Positions 1 to 6,788 of a stretch of DNA of 8,204 nucleotides are shown here, one piece after another. Position numbers and translations under genes: made by a program. This stretch comes from Chloroflexota bacterium (GTDB taxonomy: Bacteria; Chloroflexota; Limnocylindria; Limnocylindrales; CSP1-4), in NCBI GenBank assembly GCA_021789355.1, contig JAJYJR010000247.1, positions 1-8,204 on the forward strand. The letters are read 5' to 3'. How positions within the stretch are numbered: position 1 is the first letter of the stretch; every line of letters begins with the position of its first letter. The notes under the pieces are model-generated. The model searched no databases. It saw only the letters and a program-made list of their open reading frames with translations, and was not told the DNA's origin.

Positions 1-623
1 GGTAGCCGTTTCGCCGGTTTGTTGTACCGATCCGCGAAAGCCCGGTTCACTCGCTCGGGGTTGCGCGCGCCGTAGCCGAGGCACATGCCCTCGAGAACAC
101 TGCCGCACAGGATGACCGCCGCGAGGTTCGCGTTGACCCCGATGCATTGCTCTGCCTCGTGCATGCGAGCTACCAGCGCGTCACGCATTGCATCGTCCAC
201 CGGCAGGCTGGCAAACAGTTCCGGCTGGAACACTCGCCTGAGGATGGCAGCTTCGGCGGAGGCATCGTCGTCCACAGTCCGGGAGGTGCGGTTGGAAGGG
301 CCCCCCAGGCGCTCGACGAGCCGACCGTAGTTCGCCAGATCTCGCTCGGGCAGCTTCGGCGCTTGCGAGGCCAACCGGTGCTGCAGGAGTCCGGCCAACA
401 CCTGCCCCGTCAGCGGCGGCTCCGTCGTCCGAAGAAACGTCCGAAGCCGGTTCGCCTTGGATGATCCCTGAGCGAAGTACCGGTCGTCGTCGATGTCGAC
501 GCCGAACTCGGCGAAGAACTGGGCAAACGTGCGATTCGAGAAGTCGAGCACGTAGCCACCGCTCATTTGCAGGGCGGTCTCGACCACGCGGAGGTCGAGC
601 GTCGTCACCGCCGATCCGGTCAT
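1..623 (-). CDS. Abortive-infection-like (AbiJ/Abi_C-type) protein in R-M operon, C-terminus beyond the window
   Basis: Reading the minus strand from an ATG at 623-621 gives 207 open codons to the window edge with no stop. The N-terminal part carries GGYVLDFSNRTFAQFF (residues 22-37) and GSSKANRLRTFL (53-64), a pattern I associate with N-terminal domains of AbiJ-type abortive-infection proteins. The later part, NANLAAVILCGSVLEGM (164-180) followed by ARNPERVNRAF, resembles the helical C-terminal Abi/HEPN-like region of such proteins. Such domains are thought to act in phage-triggered growth arrest; some HEPN proteins are RNases, but I see no complete R-x4-6-H motif in the visible part. The start overlaps the hsdS stop in ATGA (623-620), so the gene is probably translationally coupled and co-transcribed with hsdM-hsdS. 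Coding reality is well supported by operon position and amino-acid texture; the family name is recalled by eye, and a different HEPN-like protein is the main alternative. Confidence 0.72.
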   Translation of the reverse strand, partial: MTGSAVTTLDLRVVETALQMSGGYVLDFSNRTFAQFFAEFGVDIDDDRYFAQGSSKANRLRTFLRTTEPPLTGQVLAGLLQHRLASQAPKLPERDLANYGRLVERLGGPSNRTSRTVDDDASAEAAILRRVFQPELFASLPVDDAMRDALVARMHEAEQCIGVNANLAAVILCGSVLEGMCLGYGARNPERVNRAFADRYNKPAKRL

Positions 624-1939
624 GTCACCGACTCCGCCAGTGACACGGAGGAGGGGATACGGAGCTCACCTGAGAGGAGCCGAGGCAGAAGGGCATCCCG
701 CAACGCGGCAAGGACATCGGACTGGCGCCGACACAGTAGTGCTCGCATCAGCAGGCTTGACGCAAACCGCTCGAACGCCGTCACCAGCGCGGGCGGCGGC
801 ATGGTTACGGGAAGATCGAGAATAGCGCCTGCCTGAGCTCGTTGATGGCTCCCCGACGTTCCGGTCGCCAAGCCCTCGATATTCCGTCGAAACAGGGGCG
901 AGCGGGCCAGGCAGTAGACGAGCCCGCTCCCAAAGGGAGGCCGGGGGGCAAGCACCAGGAACTCCGTGGAGCCGACCGCCCGCTCATGAGGGTTCACGTC
1001 GGTCATCCAGACGCGCTCGATGGCGGGGTTGAGCTTGGAGACGAGGACCGCACCGGGCGGCACGCGCCACTTGACGCTCTTGATGTCCCGACCGAATTCG
1101 CGCTTCGGCCGCTGCCCATCGTCGAACGCGGGGATGCTGTAGTGAAGGAAGTCCACTTCGGGCGATGCGAGCGGGTTCTCCTGTTCGCGAGACTGAGCCA
1201 CGACGTTGCCGAGACGTCCCACCCCCCACCCCGCCGGGATCTCACCCGCTTCCGAGTCCTCGAACGAATCCGGGAACAAGTCGGCGAGATGAGACGGCAA
1301 TCCACAATCGCGGCCCTCGGACCTGATACGCACGGGGTCGAAGTCGACGAACCAGGACTGGAACAGCGCTCGGGTGGTTGCCTCAAGCGTCTGGCTCATC
1401 CGCCGGTTCACGTCGATCTTGTCGTCGAGCGTGCCGAGGACGTGGGCAATAGCTCGCTGCTGTGCCAGCGGCGGGAGCGCGAACCGGAAGCTCCGGATCT
1501 GGTCCCCACTGATATGCGGTACGGCAGTCCCTGTCTGAACAGCCAGAACGTGTTCAGTAAAGGCGCGGCTGGCGGTCACATACTTGAGAAATGCAGTGTC
1601 GAGGCGAGCAGTACCACGGAGCCGCGCGACGCGCTGCACCAACAACGCCGGCAGATCATTTCCTCGGATGCTCGCGTGCTTGAGGCCAGCGTCGATCCAC
1701 GGCCGATCCATGGCAACGACGACGTCGCCCTGACGAAGCCAATACGCATCAAGAGCCGATGTGGCGTTGTGTGGCCATCGTTTGACGCCGTCCCAACGTA
1801 GAGATCCCTGCACGATGTTGTCGCCTCGCAGAAGTCGGGGCCCGTTCTCATCGCTCGTGTAGCGCTCGCTTGAGAACGGGAAACCGGCCAGTAGGTCCGC
1901 GACATCGCCGAGCCGCACAGTCTCCCATTCACTCGCCAA
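620..1939 (-). CDS. hsdS: Type I restriction-modification system specificity subunit HsdS
   Basis: HsdS is the DNA-recognition subunit; one copy joins two HsdM (and two HsdR) and its two target-recognition domains each read half of a bipartite site. The protein shows the usual two-repeat layout: TRD1 from about residue 5 ([18 protein letters not shown]) to 150, a conserved helical spacer around 154-205 ([20 protein letters not shown], then [13 protein letters not shown]), TRD2 opening with [13 protein letters not shown] near 232, and a second spacer near the C-terminus ([19 protein letters not shown]). I choose TTG at 1939-1937, giving 439 residues, a usual HsdS length, because AGGAG lies 7 bases upstream and homology begins at WETVRLGD. 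The frame stays open to an ATG at 2053, but the extra 38 residues are low-complexity Ser/Arg shadow of hsdM. The start overlaps the last 11 bases of hsdM; the stop overlaps the next gene. The recognition site cannot be read from sequence. Confidence 0.93.
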   Translation of the reverse strand: MASEWETVRLGDVADLLAGFPFSSERYTSDENGPRLLRGDNIVQGSLRWDGVKRWPHNATSALDAYWLRQGDVVVAMDRPWIDAGLKHASIRGNDLPALLVQRVARLRGTARLDTAFLKYVTASRAFTEHVLAVQTGTAVPHISGDQIRSFRFALPPLAQQRAIAHVLGTLDDKIDVNRRMSQTLEATTRALFQSWFVDFDPVRIRSEGRDCGLPSHLADLFPDSFEDSEAGEIPAGWGVGRLGNVVAQSREQENPLASPEVDFLHYSIPAFDDGQRPKREFGRDIKSVKWRVPPGAVLVSKLNPAIERVWMTDVNPHERAVGSTEFLVLAPRPPFGSGLVYCLARSPLFRRNIEGLATGTSGSHQRAQAGAILDLPVTMPPPALVTAFERFASSLLMRALLCRRQSDVLAALRDALLPRLLSGELRIPSSVSLAESVT

Positions 1940-3485
1940 AGCCGAGCTCCTGCAGGTTGGCCGCGATGAGTGCGTCGAGCCGTGCTGCCTCGGCCTGCTG
2001 CTCGCGAAGGGTCGAGGTGAGGCGGCGCATCTTCGTGTCGAAGGGCTCGTCATCCTCGTCTGCGGCCGCGGCTCCGACGTAGCGGCCGGGCGTGAGGACG
2101 TGGCCGTGGCTGCGGATCTCGTCGAGCGTGGCTGACTTGGAGAAGCCAGGCTCGTCGGCGTAGTCGCCAGCGTCCGGGTCGCCCCGCCAGGCGTGGTAGG
2201 CGCCCGCCACCCTCGCCACGTCGGCGTCGGTCAGCTCGCGATGGGTGCGATCGACCATGGTGCCCAGCGAGCGGGCGTCGATGAAGAGAGTCTCGCCGCG
2301 CCGATCGCGGAAGCGCCCGTTCCGCTTGTCGCGGGCGAGGAACCAAAGACAGACCGGGATCTGCGTCGAGTAGAAGAGCTGCCCCGGCAGCGCGACCATG
2401 CAATCGACGAGGTCGGCCTCGACGATGTTGCGGCGGATCTCGCCCTCGCCTGACTGGTTCGTCGACATCGAGCCGTTGGCGAGCACGAAGCCGGCGATCC
2501 CGGTGGGAGCGAGATGGCTGATGAAGTGCTGCACCCAGGCGAAGTTGGCGTTGCCCGCCGGCGGGGCCCCATACACCCAGCGCCTGTCGTCGCGCAGCAG
2601 CTCGCCCCGCCAGTCCGAGTCGTTGAAGGGCGGATTGGCGAGGACGTAGTCGGCCTTCAAGTCGGGGTGGCGGTCGTTGTGGAAGGTGTCGCCGTGGGCA
2701 ATCTGCGCGTCGATGCCGCGGATGGCGAGGTTCATCTTGGCCAGGCGCCAGGTGGTGTAGTTCGATTCCTGGCCGTAGATGCTGATGTCGCCCAGACGTC
2801 CCTGGTGGGCCTCGATGAACTTCTCGCTGGAGACGAACATGCCGCCTGAGCCGCAGCAGGGGTCGTACACGCGGCCCCGGTAGGGAGCGAGCATCTCCAC
2901 GAGGACACGCACGACGTGGCTGGGGGTGTAGAACTGTCCGCCCTTCTTCCCCTCGGCGCTGGCGAACTGGGCGAGGAAGTACTCGTACACGCGGCCCAGG
3001 ACGTCCTTGGCCCGGTCAGCCGGGCTGCCCAAGCCGATGTCCGAGACGAGGTTGATCAGCTGACCCAGGCGCTGCTTGTCGAGGCCGGGACGGGCGTAGT
3101 CCTTGGGGAGCACGCCCTTGAGCGTCGGGTTATCGCGCTCGATGGCGCTCATCGCGTCGTCGACGAGGGTGCCGATGGTGGGCTGAGGTGCGCTCGCCTT
3201 CAGGTGCGACCAGCGGGCTTCCTTGGGCACCCAGAAGATGTTCTCCGCGCGGTACTCGTCGGGGTCCTCGGGATCCGCCCCCTCGGCCCGAGAGGCCTCG
3301 AGCGTGGCGTGCTTCGCCTCGAAGGCGTCGCTGATGTACTTGAGGAAGATCAGGCCGAGGACGACGTGCTTGTACTCGGCCGCGTCCATGTTGTTGCGCA
3401 GTGCGTCAGCGGCGGCCCACAGCTGGCGCTCGAAACCCAGCTCGCCTGCTGTCTGCCCGTTGCGGTTCCGGGGGCCGCGTGGCAT
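1929..3485 (-). CDS. hsdM: Type I restriction-modification system N6-adenine methyltransferase HsdM
   Basis: HsdM transfers a methyl group from S-adenosylmethionine to N6 of adenine in the site chosen by HsdS, protecting host DNA. The 518-residue length fits the family. The N-terminal HsdM_N helical domain is seen at about residues 16-150 ([20 protein letters not shown], then [15 protein letters not shown]). The catalytic domain follows with [11 protein letters not shown] (182-192), the AdoMet-binding motif [10 protein letters not shown] (208-216) and the catalytic motif IV NPPF (284-287). All key motifs are intact, so the enzyme should be active. ATG at 3485-3483 is chosen because it begins just before HsdM_N and has GGTGAG a few bases upstream. 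It is the first gene of the leftward operon and overlaps hsdS by 11 bases. A possible promoter with TACAGT at 3528-3523 lies about 38 bases upstream. Confidence 0.96.
   Translation of the reverse strand: MPRGPRNRNGQTAGELGFERQLWAAADALRNNMDAAEYKHVVLGLIFLKYISDAFEAKHATLEASRAEGADPEDPDEYRAENIFWVPKEARWSHLKASAPQPTIGTLVDDAMSAIERDNPTLKGVLPKDYARPGLDKQRLGQLINLVSDIGLGSPADRAKDVLGRVYEYFLAQFASAEGKKGGQFYTPSHVVRVLVEMLAPYRGRVYDPCCGSGGMFVSSEKFIEAHQGRLGDISIYGQESNYTTWRLAKMNLAIRGIDAQIAHGDTFHNDRHPDLKADYVLANPPFNDSDWRGELLRDDRRWVYGAPPAGNANFAWVQHFISHLAPTGIAGFVLANGSMSTNQSGEGEIRRNIVEADLVDCMVALPGQLFYSTQIPVCLWFLARDKRNGRFRDRRGETLFIDARSLGTMVDRTHRELTDADVARVAGAYHAWRGDPDAGDYADEPGFSKSATLDEIRSHGHVLTPGRYVGAAAADEDDEPFDTKMRRLTSTLREQQAEAARLDALIAANLQELGFGE
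1944..1950 (-). promoter_or_regulatory. Ribosome binding site deciding the hsdS TTG start
   Basis: On the minus strand the purine run GGAG (1950-1947; AGGAG counting one base further upstream) sits inside the last codons of hsdM, 7 bases before TTG at 1939. It matches the anti-Shine-Dalgarno core and makes TTG the best start for hsdS. Confidence 0.55.
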
Positions 3486-3522
3486 GTGGTCTCACCCTCT
3501 CCGGTCTCGCCCGTCCATCGGG

Positions 3523-3528
3523 ACTGTA
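3523..3528 (-). promoter_or_regulatory. Candidate -10 element for hsdM operon
   Basis: On the minus strand TACAGT matches 4 of 6 bases of the sigma-70 -10 consensus and ends 37 bases before the hsdM ATG, a reasonable leader. No convincing -35 hexamer lies at 16-18 bases upstream, so this is a weak call. It abuts the dyad at 3528-3544. Confidence 0.3.
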
Positions 3529-3544
3529 CAGCAGCGCGTGCTGT
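3528..3544. promoter_or_regulatory. Perfect dyad ACAGCA-N5-TGCTGT, candidate operator upstream of hsdM
   Basis: Bases 3528-3533 (ACAGCA) and 3539-3544 (TGCTGT) are exact inverted repeats with 5 bases between them. The dyad sits immediately upstream of the candidate -10 for hsdM, where a repressor or R-M controller could bind. No regulator gene is visible in the window, so the function is inferred from position only; a 6-bp dyad can also arise by chance. Confidence 0.28.
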
Positions 3545-3673
3545 CGAGACGCCCTCGGTGGGTCGCGTTCCCCGCTCTGGCCGCGCCGCGAACAGAGGCG
3601 TGCACTGCCGGGAACTCCGCCGCGACATCGACGGGCGCTCCGACGCGACGGCTGGCTGATCACGGCAAACGCC

Positions 3674-3689
3674 TCCATACGTCCATACG
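3674..3689. repeat. Tandem direct repeat, 2 x TCCATACG
   Basis: The 8-mer TCCATACG occurs twice back to back (3674-3681 and 3682-3689) in the divergent region. Both copies are exact. It may be a regulator binding site or chance. Confidence 0.5.
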
Positions 3690-3758
3690 CCGCAGGCTAC
3701 GATGACGTGAGTGCCCGAGGTGCCGATCGCGCGGCTCACGAATGCCACCTCGTCGTCA

Positions 3759-3764
3759 TAAGAT
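3759..3764 (+). promoter_or_regulatory. Weak candidate -10 element for tcmP
   Basis: TAAGAT matches 4 of 6 consensus bases and lies 54 bases before the GTG start. The hexamer 17 bases upstream (TCACGA) is a poor -35. Offered only as the best candidate in this stretch. Confidence 0.2.
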
Positions 3765-3817
3765 CGGCGCAAAGATGAGGCGACGCCGCGAACGAAGCAG
3801 CCGGTGGGGATTTGGCG

Positions 3818-4900
3818 GTGCCAGACGACAAGGCGGTTGAGGCTCGCCACCAGACGCAGCACAAGCTAGAAACGATGGACCGGTATTGGCGCGTCTGGTG
3901 TCGCATACTCGCCCAGGCTGGAACCAGGGGCTTCTGCAATCGACGTCTTTGGCTCGTAGACACGATGGCCGGCCGGGGACTGCACGAGAGTGCTGGTGAT
4001 CCGGACGGCGTGGTTGCGGGGACGCCGTTCCAAGCGACACTGGCCGCACGGGCAACTCAGGCCGAGTTCGAGGGTGTCGTCGTCGCGGTTCGGGCCATCG
4101 ACATCAACCAGAGCTACGCGTCAGAGCTTGACGATCTGCTACGTCGCTACTTTGGCACGCCCCCCCGCGGTGTCGACGTGCGTGTCGATCCGGTTGACTG
4201 GATCGACGCGGTCCCGGCGATCGTCGATGAGATTCGCAGCTCGCGGGACCATGAGCATCAGCAGCGACTTCAAGGTCACGGCCACCGAAGTCTGTGGTTC
4301 ATCGATCCCTACGGCGTCGAGCCAGTCGACCGGCGAGTCATTGAGGGCCTGCCGCACGGGTCCGAGGTCATAGTCAACTTCGATGAGAATGCCGTGCGGC
4401 GCCACGCGGGCAAGGAGCTCGACCTCCTCGGGAAGAAGTTGTACGGCGACGATCGCTGGAAAGCAGCGGTCGGACAGCCCACCGGCACCTTCGCCCGTGT
4501 CTTCGCTGAGTCGTTTCCGCGGTTCGCCCACCGCAACGTGTATCCGCTACGGCCCTCAGGCAGCCAAGACCGCTTTCTGGTTCACCTCGCAGCTTCGTCC
4601 GCGGCAGTAGCGCCCTTCAGGCGGTGCGTGAACGCCGGATTGAAGGCGGGAACCCTCATCGCGGGCAAACTGCTGACAGGTCCGCAGAAACACCGCGCCG
4701 TCCAGGACCTAGCCGAGCGCTTCAAGCCGCAGACACTGTCGATCGATGAGATGTATGCGGCGGGCTCAGGCTTCGATCGGCAGCAACTCATGAGTCTCGC
4801 ACAGGCCGCTCATGACTTGGGATACGGCCAGTTCAATGTGCGGGCGCGGACGGTCGACTGGTTCGCCGAGCGCAGTGACGAACGCACCCTCGGTCTATGA
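3818..4900 (+). CDS. tcmP: Three-Cys-motif partner protein TcmP
   Basis: The protein matches the three-Cys-motif partner family by overall pattern: an early helix with DRYWRVWCRIL, then LWLVDTMAGRG near residues 45-53, a Gly/Pro-rich GVVAGTPFQA, an AIDIN strand near 93-97, and WFIDPYGVEP near 160-169 followed by EVIVNFDENAVRR. The D-x-MAGRG and DPYG elements sit where motif I and motif IV occur in Rossmann-fold methyltransferases, so a nucleotide or AdoMet-binding fold is plausible; the activity is not established. The family is known for being encoded beside DUF5131 (Gp37/Gp68) genes, and the next gene is exactly that, convergent with a 6-base overlap of the 3' ends. I choose GTG at 3818 (360 residues) because GGGGA lies 7 bases before it; TTG at 3812 is in frame but only one base from the same purine run. 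Its GC looks lower than that of the reductase gene, consistent with transfer. Confidence 0.87.
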   Translation: MPDDKAVEARHQTQHKLETMDRYWRVWCRILAQAGTRGFCNRRLWLVDTMAGRGLHESAGDPDGVVAGTPFQATLAARATQAEFEGVVVAVRAIDINQSYASELDDLLRRYFGTPPRGVDVRVDPVDWIDAVPAIVDEIRSSRDHEHQQRLQGHGHRSLWFIDPYGVEPVDRRVIEGLPHGSEVIVNFDENAVRRHAGKELDLLGKKLYGDDRWKAAVGQPTGTFARVFAESFPRFAHRNVYPLRPSGSQDRFLVHLAASSAAVAPFRRCVNAGLKAGTLIAGKLLTGPQKHRAVQDLAERFKPQTLSIDEMYAAGSGFDRQQLMSLAQAAHDLGYGQFNVRARTVDWFAERSDERTLGL

Positions 4901-5647
4901 GGCCGCGGCGATCTCCCGATCTTCACCGGGGAAGGCATCATGCGTGCGTCCGTCGAGCACGCGGCCCCCGCTCTTGGCGACGTTCCCTCCCCATTGCTTG
5001 AAGAAGAAGGCGACGCCGAGTTCGTCGGCTCGACGGCGCAGGTCTCGCACCCACTCGGCCTCTATTCGCCGGTGACCCGGTCCGGATTCACCACCCACGA
5101 TCAGCCAGTCAATCTCAGCCAGATTGAGCGATGGCAATGGCCCGAGCAGTGGCTCAGCGCTGATGAACCGGACCGCGGCCGGAGTCTCGCGCAGGCTGTC
5201 CGCGCGCCCGACCCAACGGTCGTTCTCGATCGATGTGCCTAGCCAGACGTTTGGCAACACACCGTGCTCTTCAGTCCGTCGGCGAACGATCTCAGGCATG
5301 CGCTCGGGCCGCTTCGTGAGGATCTGGAACTGATGGTGAGGGGCAGCCGCCATGGTCGACCAGACTCGAGCTACCACCTCTTCGGGGACCAGTTCATGGA
5401 AGAGATCGCTCATTGAATCCACGAAGATGCGCTTTGGCTCGCGCCATCGCAAAGGAAGGTCGTATCGATCCGGGTGCAGCAGGACGTTCTCTGCCGCGTT
5501 GGCTGGCGTCCACGAGGTCACCGAGCGTCCGAATCGAAGGCTCAATCGTTCCGCGTAACAGTGTGCGCAGCCGGGGCTCACTTTCGAGCACCCCGTCGTG
5601 GGGTTCCAAGTCGCGTCCGTCCACTCGATCGCGCTCTTGTCGCTCAT
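4895..5647 (-). CDS. DUF5131 / phage Gp37-Gp68 family three-Cys-motif protein
   Basis: At 250 residues this is a full-length member of the family first named from phage proteins Gp37/Gp68. It starts with IEWTDATWNPTTGC and carries three cysteines C20, C27 and C30 (C-x6-C-x2-C, in CSKVSPGCAHCYAE), a cluster that probably binds an iron-sulfur centre or a metal, as in radical-SAM-like enzymes, although it differs from the canonical C-x3-C-x2-C. Other hallmarks are all present: IFVDSMSDLFHELVP (74-88), QILTKRPERM (108-117), WLGTSIEN (135-142), RFISAEPLLGPL (160-171), DWLIVGGESGPG (180-191), FFFKQWGG (214-221) and GRTHDAFP (233-240). No member's reaction is known to me. The ATG at 5647 has GGAGGG 2-4 bases upstream. 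Its partner family TcmP lies convergently next door, with stop codons overlapping, so the two are probably functionally linked but separately transcribed. No terminator fits between them. Confidence 0.93.
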   Translation of the reverse strand: MSDKSAIEWTDATWNPTTGCSKVSPGCAHCYAERLSLRFGRSVTSWTPANAAENVLLHPDRYDLPLRWREPKRIFVDSMSDLFHELVPEEVVARVWSTMAAAPHHQFQILTKRPERMPEIVRRRTEEHGVLPNVWLGTSIENDRWVGRADSLRETPAAVRFISAEPLLGPLPSLNLAEIDWLIVGGESGPGHRRIEAEWVRDLRRRADELGVAFFFKQWGGNVAKSGGRVLDGRTHDAFPGEDREIAAAS

Positions 5648-6051
5648 GTCCCTCCTCGGAGTAAGGCGGGTTGCCGAGCTGACAGGAGCTCAGCAGGCCA
5701 TCGTATACGTCGTCGTGCCACCTAGCCTGACAGCATCGGTTATGTCAAGACTGAGTTTCGCCGAGAGCGCGCGGGCTCAGCCCCGAACTCGCCGCCGTTA
5801 GGCCGTGGCTCAGAACTGGCCGCACGAACACTCGCCCTGAGCCAGCTGGGCATCACGTCCGCCTGCGGCCAGGATCCCTCGCATGCCCCCAGCGGTCGAG
5901 GGTCGCACGCCGAGCGCCCAAGCGGTCAGGCACGTGCGGCGCCAGCGGTGCCTGTGACGCGAGCGTATCTGGCGGTGGCACGCCGGACGGCTTCGACGAG
6001 CCCTCACCGTACCGCACCACTTGGTCGGGCGCGGGCAGGCGGGGTCCGGCC
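5648..6051. other. Gene-poor stretch between DUF5131 and GIY-YIG genes
   Basis: About 400 bases without a gene I can support. A 65-codon minus-strand frame (6007-5810, GTG start, ending in GECSCGQF) is Arg-rich and has no recognised domain. In another minus frame a short run LVEAVRRATARYARVTG (about 6001-5951) looks protein-like but is closed by stops on both sides, so it may be a gene remnant. An 8-base inverted repeat, TGGCTCAG (5806-5813) and CTGAGCCA (5837-5844), and a small hairpin at 5676-5691 (GAGCT-N6-AGCTC) are present. The stretch could be an old junction between accessory modules. Confidence 0.5.
5720..5748 (-). promoter_or_regulatory. Candidate promoter for the DUF5131 gene (TTGACA, 17-base spacer)
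   Basis: On the minus strand a perfect -35 TTGACA (5748-5743) is followed after 17 bases by CTAGGT (5725-5720), a poor -10; TAGGTG one base on is an alternative. It lies about 73 bases before the DUF5131 ATG in the correct orientation. The perfect -35 is the main evidence. Confidence 0.35.
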
Positions 6052-6076
6052 GCGAGGGCCGCTTGGCGGCCCTCGC
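6052..6076 (-). terminator. Strong hairpin just downstream of the GIY-YIG gene
   Basis: Bases 6052-6062 and 6066-6076 are perfect 11-base inverted repeats around a 3-base loop, almost all G-C pairs. On the minus strand the hairpin begins 7 bases after the TAG stop at 6086-6084, the place for a transcription terminator. There is no T-run after it, so it is not a classic intrinsic terminator; GC-rich bacteria often show such hairpins. Confidence 0.55.
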
Positions 6077-6083
6077 CCTGCGC

Positions 6084-6371
6084 CTACTTGCCCTGCACGT
6101 TGTACCGGGGCTGGGTGCGCTTGATCACGCGCCCTTCCTTGGCACGGGCGTCGTCGATGCTCGGCATGCGCTCGATCTGGACCTTGCTGCCGGGCACCGG
6201 GTCCTTTCCGCCTGGCAGATGCTCGCGCAGTCGCTCCTGCACGCGGCCGCGCTTCGCAACGCCCGTGTAGTTGTTCGTGCCGCCCTCGGTGAGGATCCTG
6301 TAGACCACGGGCTTGTCGTTCGGGAGCTTCCCGATCGCCGACTCGTTGAACGGCACGGTCTTCTTGGCCAC
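6084..6371 (-). CDS. Small GIY-YIG-fold protein (putative nuclease domain)
   Basis: This 95-residue protein looks like a stand-alone GIY-YIG domain. VVYRI (22-26) fits the first motif and NYTGVAKRG (34-42) the second, with Thr in place of the usual Ile/Val (YTG for YIG). A helix ERLREHL (46-52) supplies the expected Arg47 and His51; [12 protein letters not shown] (74-85) supplies the expected Glu79; and PRYN (88-91) fits the C-terminal Pro/Asn. So the catalytic set of Tyr, Arg, Glu and Asn appears intact, and cutting one DNA strand is possible. Known members serve in repair, restriction or homing, but this solitary small form is of unknown role. The start is GTG at 6371-6369 with only a weak GGAAAG about 11 bases upstream. 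No adjacent operon partner; a strong hairpin follows the stop. Domain assignment is by eye. Confidence 0.75.
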   Translation of the reverse strand: MAKKTVPFNESAIGKLPNDKPVVYRILTEGGTNNYTGVAKRGRVQERLREHLPGGKDPVPGSKVQIERMPSIDDARAKEGRVIKRTQPRYNVQGK

Positions 6372-6413
6372 GGATGGCTCGCTTTCCAGGCGCCGGCGTG
6401 CTGGACGGAGGCA

Positions 6414-6433
6414 TGCCCCGACAGTCCGGGGCA
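6414..6433. repeat. Short inverted repeat upstream of the GIY-YIG gene
   Basis: TGCCCCG (6414-6420) and CGGGGCA (6427-6433) are exact inverted repeats with a 6-base loop. It lies 43 bases upstream of the GIY-YIG start and may be part of its leader or control region, or unrelated. Confidence 0.35.
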
Positions 6434-6538
6434 GGCGCGTATCCCAGGGCCGCGAGGCCAGATGGGCGCCCTACTGCGCCTGAGCCTACGGTGCGAGCAG
6501 TGCCAGCTAGCCTGTCACGGCGGCTGCGGCTGACGGCT

Positions 6539-6573
6539 GCCGATGCGCTCCACGCTCAGTGGGGCGCATCGGC
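6539..6573. repeat. 15-bp stem-loop between the tRNA-Pro and GIY-YIG genes
   Basis: Bases 6539-6553 pair with 6559-6573 over 15 positions around the loop GCTCA. The one non-Watson-Crick pair is T6549/G6563, a G-U wobble in a plus-strand RNA but an A-C mismatch in a minus-strand RNA. It lies 92 bases past the 3' end of the leftward tRNA gene and could end its transcript, but no T-run follows on either strand. Confidence 0.6.
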
Positions 6574-6663
6574 CGAGTGGAGACGGTTCTCAACTGGGAA
6601 ATGGGGCGGGACAGTCACTCCAGCACGCAGACGGCTGCGCAGGTGGGAAGAACTGGTGACCGG

Positions 6664-6741
<78 letters not shown>

Positions 6742-6782
6742 ACCGAATTGCCGGCGGCGACGAACGCCGCACGAGCCGGCAG

Positions 6783-6788
6783 AGTATA
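6783..6788 (-). promoter_or_regulatory. Candidate -10 element for tRNA-Pro
   Basis: On the minus strand TATACT matches 5 of 6 bases of the -10 consensus and lies 42 bases before the tRNA 5' end. No clear -35 is seen 16-18 bases upstream (TCGCGA at 17). Confidence 0.45.

Larger units (their letters stand above)
3486..3817. other. Divergent intergenic region between hsdM (left) and tcmP (right)
   Basis: This 332-base stretch contains no gene I can support. It holds the dyad at 3528-3544, a tandem 8-base repeat at 3674-3689, a candidate leftward -10 at 3528-3523 and a weak rightward TAAGAT at 3759-3764. Open frames crossing it are Arg/Ser-rich with no recognisable domain. Confidence 0.6.

Noticed and set aside
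842..1801. Long plus-strand open frame opposite hsdS (319 codons)
   Set aside because: It lies antisense to a gene with clear HsdS motifs, is rich in Arg/Pro/Gly and shows no domain; open antisense frames are common at high GC.
2916..3659. Plus-strand open frame opposite the hsdM 5' half (247 codons)
   Set aside because: Antisense shadow of hsdM; Val/Leu/Gly-biased with no recognisable motif, and it breaks down into Arg-rich sequence past the hsdM start.
3722..3768. 7-base inverted repeat GCCGATC / GATCGGC upstream of tcmP
   Set aside because: Arms are short and 33 bases apart; expected by chance in GC-rich sequence.
3350..3862. Minus-strand 170-codon frame spanning the hsdM-tcmP divergent region
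   Set aside because: Overlaps hsdM in another frame and the tcmP start; no domain, Arg/Ser-rich.
5810..6007. Minus-strand 65-codon frame ending in GECSCGQF
   Set aside because: The CxC tail is suggestive of metal binding, but the first half is Arg/His-rich noise, there is no convincing ribosome site, and nothing else supports it.
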